Source: Longimicrobium sp. (lineage in GTDB: Bacteria; Gemmatimonadota; Gemmatimonadetes; Longimicrobiales; Longimicrobiaceae). From it: DNA of 64,000 bases. Shown here piece after piece: positions 9,078-16,053 of the stretch. The stretch covers positions 1 through 64,000 of the forward strand of contig DASUYB010000056.1 of the NCBI GenBank assembly GCA_036377595.1, written 5' to 3'. Within the stretch, counting starts at the first letter, position 1. Each line of letters begins with the position of its first letter. A model generated the notes under the pieces. That model ran no database searches. It saw only the letters and a program-made list of their open reading frames with translations, and was not told where the DNA came from. A program made the position numbers and the translations under genes.

Positions 9078-9251
9078 TCCCGAATCCTTGGATCAATTGT
9101 GCAATCAGACCAACAGAATGACTCACACGGAGGGAACGGAGGAAACGGAGGATTTGCTCATCATCCTCCGTTTCCTCCGTTCCCTCCGTGTGAGCCTATT
9201 CTCATCAGATCCAATCGAATGCACAGCCATTCGTTCAATCCGGTATCAGGT
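9075..9251. repeat. 177-bp palindromic dispersed element, copy 1
   Basis: Matches 23318-23494 at the same length. The core is a perfect 32-bp inverted repeat built of CTCACACGGAGGGAACGGAG and related GGAGGAAACGGAGGAT units, around an 11-base loop. Outside the loop about a dozen positions differ. Both copies begin at, and supply, the TGA stop codon of the preceding gene. It is too small for a transposase and resembles a MITE or REP-like element. Confidence 0.9.
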
Positions 9252-9350
9252 CTGGCGGCATCGACCACCTGAGCGGGAGTGTCGATGGACAGCCGGCGCC
9301 GGAGCCATGGTAAGCCATCGCGGCGGCACCAACTCTGCATCACAAAGTAC

Positions 9351-9380
9351 TTGACGGTGAGACCGATGGATCATTATCGT
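9351..9380 (+). promoter_or_regulatory. Probable sigma-70 promoter of the small membrane protein gene
   Basis: TTGACG at 9351-9356 and TATCGT at 9375-9380, separated by 18 bases, about 40 bases before the ATG at 9420. The region is locally AT-richer than its surroundings. Confidence 0.5.
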
Positions 9381-9419
9381 GATCCCGTCCCGAGGCACGA
9401 AGCTCAGTGGAGGTGATCG

Positions 9420-9836
9420 ATGTCGCAGCTGGTCGAGGTGCTGTATCCCATTCCCGACATCCGGCGCACGCCGCTGTCGTCGCTGAAGTGGTGGGAGTCG
9501 CGGCGCCTGTTCTTCAACAAGGTGGTCGGCGCGGCGGGACTGGTGACGCTGGCGGGCGTGTCGCTCTTCTCCTTCCTCCCGCCGCGCACCTCCGGCGGCG
9601 TGGACCTGGGGATCCTGGCCGCGGCGGCAGTCTACGGCATCCTGGCGAACGGGTGCTACACGCTGGGGTGGGTGACGGAGATGGTGGCGCGGGCCGTCTG
9701 GGGCCGCCGCGCGCCGGACCTGGGGCCGATCCTCTTCCGCCAGGGCCTCATCTTCTCCGTGGGCCTCACCCTCCTCCCCGTGCTGCTGGCGGCGATGGTC
9801 TGGGTGGTGCGCGTGGTGCTGTCGATCGTCGCGTAG
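9420..9836 (+). CDS. Small integral membrane protein
   Basis: 138 residues. Three hydrophobic stretches (about 36-55, 62-85 and 105-136) alternate with short charged loops, so three or four membrane spans are likely. No catalytic motif or known family is recognised. GGAGG at about 9409-9413 supports the ATG. A promoter candidate lies upstream and a T-run hairpin terminator follows, so it is a stand-alone gene. Confidence 0.7.
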   Translation: MSQLVEVLYPIPDIRRTPLSSLKWWESRRLFFNKVVGAAGLVTLAGVSLFSFLPPRTSGGVDLGILAAAAVYGILANGCYTLGWVTEMVARAVWGRRAPDLGPILFRQGLIFSVGLTLLPVLLAAMVWVVRVVLSIVA

Positions 9837-9859
9837 AGCCCGCTCATCCTTCGCGTCGC

Positions 9860-9905
9860 GCCGGCCGTGTGGAGCACCGCCTCCCGCACGGCTGGCGGCT
9901 TTTTT
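9860..9905 (+). terminator. Rho-independent terminator
   Basis: A 13-bp near-perfect stem (GCCGGCCGTGTGG / CCGCACGGCTGGC) and an 11-base loop, followed within four bases by six T residues. It is placed 23 bases after the stop at 9836. It is the clearest classical intrinsic terminator in the window. Confidence 0.8.
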
Positions 9906-9983
9906 CCGGATACGCCCATCGTTGCGCAGCTCACACGCACGTTCCGTTGAGGGCACTCGTTTTGCGGCGAAACGTTCGACATC

Positions 9984-10008
9984 GATCGCGCGGATGATCC
10001 GCGCGATC
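9984..10008 (+). promoter_or_regulatory. 25-bp perfect palindrome in the leader of a small peptide gene
   Basis: GATCGCGCGGAT - G - ATCCGCGCGATC, 30 bases before the ATG of the Cys-rich peptide. It could be an operator for a dimeric regulator or an mRNA hairpin. The sequence cannot separate these. Confidence 0.45.
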
Positions 10009-10038
10009 CGGTGGGAGCTTGCATCACGAGGAGTAGCC

Positions 10039-10284
10039 ATGCTCGACACCACGCGGGTAGCAAGGGCCGTTTTCGGCGTCGCCATCGCGGCAGCGCTGGG
10101 GTTCGGCGCGTCGCAGCTCAGCGCGTCGCCGCGGGCGGCGTCCACGTGCCCGTTCAACCCGTCGGCCGGATTGGTCGGCGCCTGCTCGTCGCAGGCGAAC
10201 TGCGAGAGCCAGTGCCTGGCCTGGTTCCCCGAGAACGGCGGCGTGGGCCACTGCTTCCAGGGCTGCTGCACCTGCGCGACCTGA
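10039..10284 (+). CDS. Exported Cys-rich mini-protein
   Basis: 81 residues. A Sec-type signal peptide covers about residues 1-32, with the core AVFGVAIAAALGFGA and a cleavage site probably near SASPRAA. The short mature part has seven Cys in the pattern C-x11-C-x5-C-x3-C-x12-C-x3-CC-x-C approximately, suggesting disulfides. The ATG at 10039 is supported by CGAGGAG 6-10 bases upstream. The signal region resembles that of the peptide at 28198-28407, so both belong to one family. Function unknown. A hairpin terminator follows, and the gene stands alone. Confidence 0.75.
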   Translation: MLDTTRVARAVFGVAIAAALGFGASQLSASPRAASTCPFNPSAGLVGACSSQANCESQCLAWFPENGGVGHCFQGCCTCAT

Positions 10285-10316
10285 CCACCGCCGCGCGATC
10301 GTGCCGGCGGTGACGC

Positions 10317-10344
10317 GAAAGGCCGGACGCTGCTCCGGCCTTTC
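10317..10344 (+). terminator. Hairpin terminator after the Cys-rich peptide gene
   Basis: Perfect 11-bp stem GAAAGGCCGGA / TCCGGCCTTTC with a 6-base loop, 33 bases after the stop at 10284. Confidence 0.75.
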
Positions 10345-10365
10345 GCATCTCCAGATACGATACAC

Positions 10366-10394
10366 TTGCGTTCCGTAATCTGAAAACGTAAACT
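10366..10394 (+). promoter_or_regulatory. Candidate promoter giving a leaderless TetR mRNA
   Basis: TTGCGT at 10366-10371 and TAAACT at 10389-10394 with a 17-base spacer, in a locally AT-rich stretch. The expected start of transcription falls at about 10400-10402, on the ATG at 10401 itself. No Shine-Dalgarno sequence precedes that ATG. Confidence 0.5.
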
Positions 10395-10400
10395 TGGATT

Positions 10401-11018
10401 ATGGAACGCATCCGTATCGAATCTCCCATCCAAGAGGCGGCGACCCGGTCACCCGGGCGGCCGCGCAGCGAGGAGGCGCACGACGCGATCCTCCGCGCCG
10501 CGGTCGCGCTGATCCGCGAAATCGGCTACGACGCGGTGGGGATGGAGGCGATCGCCGCGCGCGCGGGCGTGGGCAAGGCCACCGTCTACCGGCGCTGGAA
10601 GGACAAGGAGACCCTGGTGATCGAGGCCATCGGCCGCATCGTGGCGTCCATCCCCGTCCCCGACACGGGAACGGCGGAGGGCGACCTGATGGGGATGATG
10701 CGCGTGGCGCTGGGGATGTACGGCGACCCGGCCAGCGGCGCGCTCCTCTCCGGCCTGGTGGCGGCGATGGCGCGGAGCGAGCGCATCGCCCACGCGATCC
10801 GCTCGGGCTTCGAGGCCACCTGGCGCGACGCGATGCGCGCGGTGCTCGAGCGCGGCGTCGCGCGCGGAGAGCTGCGCGCGGACCTGGACGTGACGCTCGC
10901 CACGGACGTGGTCAGCGCGCCCTTCTTCTACCGTTTCCTGATGTCCGGCGCGCCCGTCGACGAGCCGCTGGCGCGCGAGGTGGTTGCCGTCGCCCTGCGC
11001 GCGTTCGGGCGCGGGTAG
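10401..11018 (+). CDS. TetR/AcrR-family transcriptional regulator
   Basis: 205 residues. The N-terminal helix-turn-helix domain (about 22-70) contains AAVALIREIGYDAVGMEAIA and the recognition-helix signature ARAGVGKATVYRRWKDKETL, which is diagnostic of TetR regulators. The C-terminal ligand domain (about 80-205) is helical. The P450 gene starts 49 bases downstream on the same strand, so the regulator probably controls that operon and itself. The matching ligand is unknown. Confidence 0.95.
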   Translation: MERIRIESPIQEAATRSPGRPRSEEAHDAILRAAVALIREIGYDAVGMEAIAARAGVGKATVYRRWKDKETLVIEAIGRIVASIPVPDTGTAEGDLMGMMRVALGMYGDPASGALLSGLVAAMARSERIAHAIRSGFEATWRDAMRAVLERGVARGELRADLDVTLATDVVSAPFFYRFLMSGAPVDEPLAREVVAVALRAFGRG

Positions 11019-11067
11019 CGGCGGCGCGATCAACCCCCGACCGATCACGGCGATGGAGGCCGCGACG

Positions 11068-12258
11068 ATGGACATCTTCTCCCCCGAGACCCGCCGCGAT
11101 CCCTATCCGCTGTACGACCGGCTGCGCGCCGCCGCGCCGGTGTTCCAGGAGCCGCGCTCGGGCCACTGGATGCTGTTCGACTACGACAGCGTCAGGCGCG
11201 CGCTGAACGACGCCGACGTGTTCAGCTCGGTGGTCGCGCCGAACGCGCCGCGCACGTCGAGGTGGCTCATCTTCTCCGATCCCCCGCGGCACACCCACCT
11301 GCGCGGGCTGGTGATGCGCGCCTTCACCCCGCGCGCGGTGGCCGCGATGGAGCCGCGCATCCGCGAGCTGTCGCGCGGGCTGCTCGATCCCGCCATCGAG
11401 CGCGGGGAGATGGACCTGGTGGCCGACTACGCCGTCCCGCTGCCGCTGCTGGTGATCGCGGAGATGCTGGGCGCGCCGGCCGAGGACCGTCCCCGCTTCC
11501 GGCGCTGGACCGACGCGATGGTGGCGATGGCGCACACGGTGGCCGACGACGACGCGGCGGCGCGCGCGGTGGCGGATTTCGTCGCCGCGCACGACGAGAT
11601 GGCGGCGTACCTCCCCCCGCTGCTGGAGGCGCGGCGGCGAAATTCGCGAGACGACCTGCTGACGCGGCTGGTGGAGGTGGAGATCGAGGGCGAGCGGCTG
11701 GCGGAGGAGGACATCCTGGGCTTCTTCGAGCTCCTCCTGCTGGCCGGCCACGAGACCACGGCGAACCTCATCTCCAACGCCGTCCTGTCCCTCGCCGCGC
11801 ACCCGGACCAGCTCGCGCGCCTCCGCGCCGAGCCGGCGCTCGTCCCCGGCGCGGTCGAGGAGGTGCTGCGCTACCGCTCGCCCGTGCAGGCCGTCTTCCG
11901 CAGGGCGAAGCGCGAGGTGGAGCTGGGCGGCCGCGCCATCCCGGCGGGCGCGCTGGTGCTGGCGTGGATCGGCGCCGCGAACCGCGACCCGGCGCGCTTC
12001 GCCGAGCCCGCGCGCTTCGACGTGGCGCGCGACCCCAACCCGCACGTGGCGTTCGGGCACGGCATCCACTTCTGCATGGGCGCGGCGCTGGCGCGCATCG
12101 AGGGCCGCGTCGCCCTCGCGCACCTCCTCGACCGCCTGGGCGAGATCGAGATCACCGCCGGCGACGACTGGGAGCCGCGCGAGGGTTTTCACGTGCACGG
12201 CCCGTCGAGCCTCCCCATCCGCTTCGAGCCGCGAAATCGGATGGCAAGGATGGAGTGA
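11068..12258 (+). CDS. Cytochrome P450
   Basis: 396 residues, the usual length of a soluble bacterial class I P450. The I-helix oxygen-activation motif AGHETT is at 226-231 and the K-helix ExxR (E265-R268) lies in EEVLRYRSP. The heme-binding loop FGHGIHFCMG has the axial Cys336. The ATG at 11068 is preferred because GGAGG lies about 9 bases upstream; an in-frame ATG at 11053 lacks this. It would oxidise a hydrophobic substrate using a ferredoxin and reductase encoded elsewhere. It lies in an operon with the TetR gene, which hints at a substrate-inducible or detoxifying role. Confidence 0.95.
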   Translation: MDIFSPETRRDPYPLYDRLRAAAPVFQEPRSGHWMLFDYDSVRRALNDADVFSSVVAPNAPRTSRWLIFSDPPRHTHLRGLVMRAFTPRAVAAMEPRIRELSRGLLDPAIERGEMDLVADYAVPLPLLVIAEMLGAPAEDRPRFRRWTDAMVAMAHTVADDDAAARAVADFVAAHDEMAAYLPPLLEARRRNSRDDLLTRLVEVEIEGERLAEEDILGFFELLLLAGHETTANLISNAVLSLAAHPDQLARLRAEPALVPGAVEEVLRYRSPVQAVFRRAKREVELGGRAIPAGALVLAWIGAANRDPARFAEPARFDVARDPNPHVAFGHGIHFCMGAALARIEGRVALAHLLDRLGEIEITAGDDWEPREGFHVHGPSSLPIRFEPRNRMARME

Positions 12259-12271
12259 TGATGATGCGCAG

Positions 12272-12472
12272 GACACCCACGGTGTCATCCTGAGGGCGCG
12301 GGCACCGCAACTCGCGTCTGCGCCATCGTTTGCCGCGCCCGAAGGATCTTGCCTGGCGCGAACGGATGCCGGCGCGATGAGCCGGCCTGACCGTGGGGGC
12401 AAGTAGATCCTTCGGTCGGCGCACAGCTTCGGTGCCGACGCGGTCTCGGCGCGGCGCCTCCCTCAGGATGAC
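12272..12472. repeat. Family A palindromic intergenic element
   Basis: Opens GACACCCACGGTGTCATCCT, contains CGAAGGATCTTGC and AGATCCTTCGGTCGGCGC, and closes CCTCAGGATGACAT. Its first 24 bases are the exact reverse complement of the last bases of the copy ending at 57662. It has the same build as 4453-4640. Confidence 0.85.
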
Positions 12473-12615
12473 ATCGTTCGAAGGTATCACCGAGGCTTTC
12501 ACGGCGGCCGGGGCAGCACCAGTGTCATCCCGCGCATCCCCCCGAAACTCTGGCGCGGAGACGGTGCGCGCGTATGCTTGAGCGCGTCGCTCATCCTCTC
12601 CCCGGGAGAAGGAAG

Positions 12616-12996
12616 ATGATCTACGGCGCGCACTTCCTGCTCTACAGCACCGATCCCGACGCGGACCGCGCCTTCTTCCGCGACGTGCTGGGATGGAGGC
12701 ACGTGGAGCTGGGCGGCGGCTGGCTCATCTTCCGCCTGCCGCCCGCGGAGCTGGGCGTCCACCCCTCCGACGGCGCGTTCGCGCAGGCGCACGGCGGCAC
12801 CCCGCTGGCCGGAACGGTGCTGTACCTGATGTGCGACGACCTGGCGGCGGAGATGGCGGCGCTGGAGCGCCGCGGCGTGGCGCTCGCGCCGGCGCAGGCG
12901 GCGGACTGGGGCGCCAGCACCACGCTCCGCCTCCCCAGCGGCGCCGCGATCGGGCTGTACCAGCCGGCGCATCCCACCGCGCTGGACGCGGGGTGA
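12616..12996 (+). CDS. VOC-superfamily (glyoxalase-like) protein
   Basis: 126 residues, one or two beta-alpha-beta-beta-beta modules. It starts MIYGAHFLLYSTDPDADRAF, a typical single-domain VOC opening (first strand then helix with DADRAFFRDVLGW). The last strand ends with GAAIGLYQP. VOC proteins include glyoxalases, antibiotic-binding proteins and dioxygenases; a metal-ligand set is not clear enough to choose. The ATG at 12616 has GGGAGAAGG 6-12 bases upstream, favouring it over the longer start at 12574. Confidence 0.85.
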   Translation: MIYGAHFLLYSTDPDADRAFFRDVLGWRHVELGGGWLIFRLPPAELGVHPSDGAFAQAHGGTPLAGTVLYLMCDDLAAEMAALERRGVALAPAQAADWGASTTLRLPSGAAIGLYQPAHPTALDAG

Positions 12997-13065
12997 CGCA
13001 CGACGGCACGAGTTCCGCAGCGCTCTGACGACGAGCCGGGAACCACCAGACCCGCACGCCTCGCC

Positions 13066-13425
13066 ATGCCCATCAAGGAAGCCATTCGCCCCCTCCTCGA
13101 GCAGCTGCTCGAGATCCAGCGCGCCGCGTTCGAGCTGCGCGAGCACGAGACCGCCTTCCACGCGCTCTCCGCGGCCGCGCACGCCGCCGACAGCCTGGAG
13201 GACATGGAGATGCTCGACCGCATCGCGCGGCTCAGCCGCGACGAGCTGGCGTGGCTCGACGCGCACGATCCCCGGCACCGCCTGTCCACCGAATCGGCGA
13301 ACAGCCGGCATCACCACAGCGTGTTCGAGCAGCTCGGCGTGACCGCCACCAACATGCGCAAGCGCCTGCACGCCGAGCGCGTGCGCCAGGAATCGGCCCG
13401 CGCGGCCGGCGACTTCCACGGCTGA
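13066..13425 (+). CDS. Small helical protein of unknown function
   Basis: 119 residues, nearly all predicted helix and rich in Ala, Glu and His. It begins MPIKEAIRPLLEQLLEIQRA and has a charged middle (SLEDMEMLDRIARLSRDELAWL). It contains no signal peptide, no Cys and no catalytic motif. Codon use and the tight spacing to the next gene (28 bases) support it as a real gene. I do not recognise a family. Confidence 0.6.
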   Translation: MPIKEAIRPLLEQLLEIQRAAFELREHETAFHALSAAAHAADSLEDMEMLDRIARLSRDELAWLDAHDPRHRLSTESANSRHHHSVFEQLGVTATNMRKRLHAERVRQESARAAGDFHG

Positions 13426-13453
13426 CGCACCGCTCCCCCGCCCACCGAACCCG

Positions 13454-14236
13454 ATGCCGGAGCCCACCGCGCGCTTCGACGCCGCGTCCGCCCGCGACGC
13501 CTGGGACCGCGCGGCCGACGCGTACGCGCAGGGCCAGGCCTCCGGGCGCGACTTCTACCGCTACGAGTTCCTCGGCCCGCAGCAGGTGGCCCTGTGCGGC
13601 GAGGTGCGCGGGCTGCGCGTGCTCGACGTCGGCTGCGGCAGCGGCTACTTCGCGCGGGAGATGGCGAAGCGCGGCGCGCGCGTCGCCGGCGTCGACCTCT
13701 CCCCGCGGATGCTGGAGCACGCGCGGCGCGAAGAGATCGCCGCGCCGCTCGGCATCGACTATCTCGAAGGCGACGCCGCCGAGGTCGTCGCCGGCCTCGA
13801 CCCCGCGTCGTTCGACCTGGCCACGTCGTGCGTGGCGCTGCAGGACATGGCCGACGTGCCGGGCGTGCTCCGCGGCGTGCGCGCGGCGCTGCGGCCGGGC
13901 GGGCGCTTCGTGGCCTCCATCACCCACCCGTGCAGCGACACGCCGTTCCGCCGCTGGGAGAAGGACGAGCGCGGCACCAAGCGATGGCTCTGCATCGACC
14001 GCTACTTCGAGCGCGGGCCGCTGGAGTACGCGTGGAGCGGCTGGGCGTACGACTTCACCACGCCCGCGCTGCACGCCACGCTGGAGGACTGGCTCGGCTG
14101 GATCCTGGACGCCGGCTTCCACCTCCGCGCGCTCCGCGAGCCGCGTCCCACCGACGACGCCATCCGCGCGCGCCCGGACCTGGAGGACGCCGCGCGCGTG
14201 CCGTACTACCTCGTCTTCGACCTCGTCCGCCCGTGA
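13454..14236 (+). CDS. Class I SAM-dependent methyltransferase
   Basis: 260 residues. Motif I reads VLDVGCGSGYFAREM (about residues 55-70), followed by GVDLSPRMLEHAR with the acidic residue that binds the SAM ribose, and a later LRPGGRFVASITHP strand. The fold is the methyltransferase 11/25 type. The substrate cannot be read from the sequence. The stop TGA overlaps the ATG of the NUDIX gene by one base, so the two are translationally coupled. Confidence 0.92.
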   Translation: MPEPTARFDAASARDAWDRAADAYAQGQASGRDFYRYEFLGPQQVALCGEVRGLRVLDVGCGSGYFAREMAKRGARVAGVDLSPRMLEHARREEIAAPLGIDYLEGDAAEVVAGLDPASFDLATSCVALQDMADVPGVLRGVRAALRPGGRFVASITHPCSDTPFRRWEKDERGTKRWLCIDRYFERGPLEYAWSGWAYDFTTPALHATLEDWLGWILDAGFHLRALREPRPTDDAIRARPDLEDAARVPYYLVFDLVRP

Positions 14237-14685
14237 TGCGCGCCGAGACGGAGCTCCCCGCGCGCACCTTCGGCGCCGCGCCCGGCGAGGTGGCGTCCCG
14301 CCCGCGCCACGCCGCGTACGCCGTGATCGTGGATGGAGAGGGGCACGTCGCGGCCGTCCGTGGCCGCGGTGGCCGCTTCTGGCTCCCCGGCGGCGGCTCG
14401 CTCGCCGGCGAGACGCCGGAGGAGACGGTGCTGCGCGAGATCCGCGAGGAGCTGGGCCGCGAGGCGCGCCCGGGAGACCGGATCGCCCGCGCGACGCAGC
14501 ACTTCCACGCGGCGGACGAGGGATGCTGGTACGAGATGGCGGCGGTGTTCGTCCTTGCCGAGCTAGTTGGAGATGTGATTCATCCCGCGGAAGACGAGAT
14601 GTCCTGGCTCGATCCGGCACGCGATGCCGCCCTCTTCTTCCACCCCTGCCACGCCTGGGCGGCCGAGATGGGAGTCGCGCGATGA
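14236..14685 (+). CDS. NUDIX hydrolase
   Basis: 149 residues. The NUDIX box GGSLAGETPEETVLREIREE (about 55-74) holds the metal-binding REIREE core. Such enzymes hydrolyse nucleoside diphosphates linked to another group. The start overlaps the methyltransferase stop (TGATG), and the end overlaps the next gene by ATGA, placing it in the middle of a three-gene coupled unit. Confidence 0.92.
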   Translation: MRAETELPARTFGAAPGEVASRPRHAAYAVIVDGEGHVAAVRGRGGRFWLPGGGSLAGETPEETVLREIREELGREARPGDRIARATQHFHAADEGCWYEMAAVFVLAELVGDVIHPAEDEMSWLDPARDAALFFHPCHAWAAEMGVAR

Positions 14686-15128
14686 GCAAGGAGATGGAAC
14701 GCGAGCTCCCGCTCCGCATCGTCGTGCTGCGGCCGCCGCCCGGCGTGACCTTCGCCGTACAGCGCGGCCGCGACGGGCTGCTCCCGCCGGCCTGCGTCTC
14801 GGGAGACGAGATCGCGTTCGAGCTGACGGTTCGCGCCGCGCCGCGCGGGGACGGCACGGTGAACCTGCTCGGCCCGTTCGCGCAGGGGTCGCCTTCGGAC
14901 CGCTTCATCTACGTCAGCTCGGGGACGTCGGCCGGCCAGGCGGGGAGCTGCTGGACGCGCCGCGCGAAGGTGAAGACGGCCGGCATCACCCCCGCGCTGG
15001 TGGAGGAAGCGCTCGCTACCCCCGGAGCCGTCCTCGAGGCGCGCATCGCGGGCACCGCGCGCGACGGCGGCCCGTGCTGCGCCACCGTCCCGCTCCTAGA
15101 CGGCGGCTGGCGCGTCCGGCGCGGCTGA
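14682..15128 (+). CDS. DUF5990-like protein
   Basis: 148 residues. The opening ELPLRIVVLRPPPGVTFAV followed by a beta-rich body and a conserved CCATVPL near the end matches my memory of the DUF5990 family, which has no known function. Translation is coupled to the NUDIX gene by an ATGA overlap. There is no signal peptide. The family name is the least certain part of this call. Confidence 0.65.
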   Translation: MSKEMERELPLRIVVLRPPPGVTFAVQRGRDGLLPPACVSGDEIAFELTVRAAPRGDGTVNLLGPFAQGSPSDRFIYVSSGTSAGQAGSCWTRRAKVKTAGITPALVEEALATPGAVLEARIAGTARDGGPCCATVPLLDGGWRVRRG

Positions 15129-15137
15129 CGGCATCGA

Positions 15138-15704
15138 ATGGCAGAAATGGAGATGGGGATGACGAGCGCGACGGTGACGGCGGTCAGCGTCAGCCCGGCG
15201 CACACCTTCAGCAAGCCGAATGCGGATGTGATCCGCCTGCTCGCCGGCCTGGGGGTGGAAGGCGACGCGCACCTGGGCGTGACGGTGAAGCACCGCTCGC
15301 GCGTGGCGCGCGACCCCACGCAGCCCAACCTGCGCCAGGTGCACCTGGTCCACGCCGAGCTGCACGACGAGCTGCGCGACGCCGGCTTCACCGTGCGCCC
15401 CGGCGACATGGGCGAGAACGTCACCACGCGCGGCGTCGACCTGCTCGCCCTTCCCACCGGCACGCGCCTGCGGCTGGGCGACGAGGCGGTGGTGGAGGTC
15501 ACCGGCCTGCGCAACCCGTGCGTGCAGCTGGACCGCTTCCAGCCCGGGCTTATGTCCGCCGTGCTCGATCGCGACGAGCACGGCGAGCTGGTGCGCAAAG
15601 GCGGCATCATGGCCGTCGTCATCGCTGGCGGCCGCGTCCGCCCCGGCGACGCCATCCGCGTCGAGCTCCCGCCCGGGCCCCATCGCCCGCTGCAGCCGGT
15701 GTGA
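15138..15704 (+). CDS. MOSC-domain protein
   Basis: 188 residues. Two MOSC hallmarks are visible: the early strand with GVEGDAHLG and the later GDMGENVTTRGVDL. NPCVQLDRF carries the conserved Cys that in MOSC proteins sits at the molybdenum-cofactor or sulfur-transfer site. Stand-alone MOSC proteins are linked to sulfur carriage or detoxification of N-hydroxylated compounds. It closes the 13.4-15.7 kb gene set and a family B repeat follows. Confidence 0.88.
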   Translation: MAEMEMGMTSATVTAVSVSPAHTFSKPNADVIRLLAGLGVEGDAHLGVTVKHRSRVARDPTQPNLRQVHLVHAELHDELRDAGFTVRPGDMGENVTTRGVDLLALPTGTRLRLGDEAVVEVTGLRNPCVQLDRFQPGLMSAVLDRDEHGELVRKGGIMAVVIAGGRVRPGDAIRVELPPGPHRPLQPV

Positions 15705-15754
15705 CGAAGCGCGCCTGCCCGGCTGCCGCAATTGATTGTGCATTCGGATCAGAT

Positions 15755-15935
15755 GTCATTCCGAGCGGCGCCGCTGCTCCGAATCTCCAATCGCACGGAT
15801 GCCAGGCGGCGCCCGAGGAATCTGTGGCATGCGTCCGAGCGACAGGCGGCCTGTGGCTCGGGAACCGGCCACAGATTCCTCAGGCGCCACGGCTTCGGCA
15901 TGGAGGACAGGGCGGCGCAGCGCCTTCGGAATGAC
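15755..15935. repeat. Family B palindromic intergenic element
   Basis: A 181-bp element opening GTCATTCCGAGCGGCG and closing with the reverse pattern CGCCTTCGGAATGAC. An inner inverted pair GAGGAATCTGTGG / CCACAGATTCCTC flanks the centre. Only one copy is in this window. It lies between convergent genes and could serve as a two-way terminator. Confidence 0.8.
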
Positions 15936-16053
15936 ATTCCTTCCTCCGATGCATCATTAATCCGGAGATTTGGTATCATTATGCGCACGACGAAGCAGGA
16001 CAGCGGATGCGCTTCCGCTGCCCTGCCCTCTTCTTCCGACCCGTCGAACCGGA

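Noticed and set aside
9075-9251. Insertion sequence
   Set aside because: The element is 177 bp without a coding frame. It can at most be a non-autonomous element.
9922-10038. N-terminal extension of the Cys-rich peptide
   Set aside because: The frame is open, but it covers the palindromic leader and lacks a ribosome binding site. The ATG at 10039 gives a clean signal peptide.
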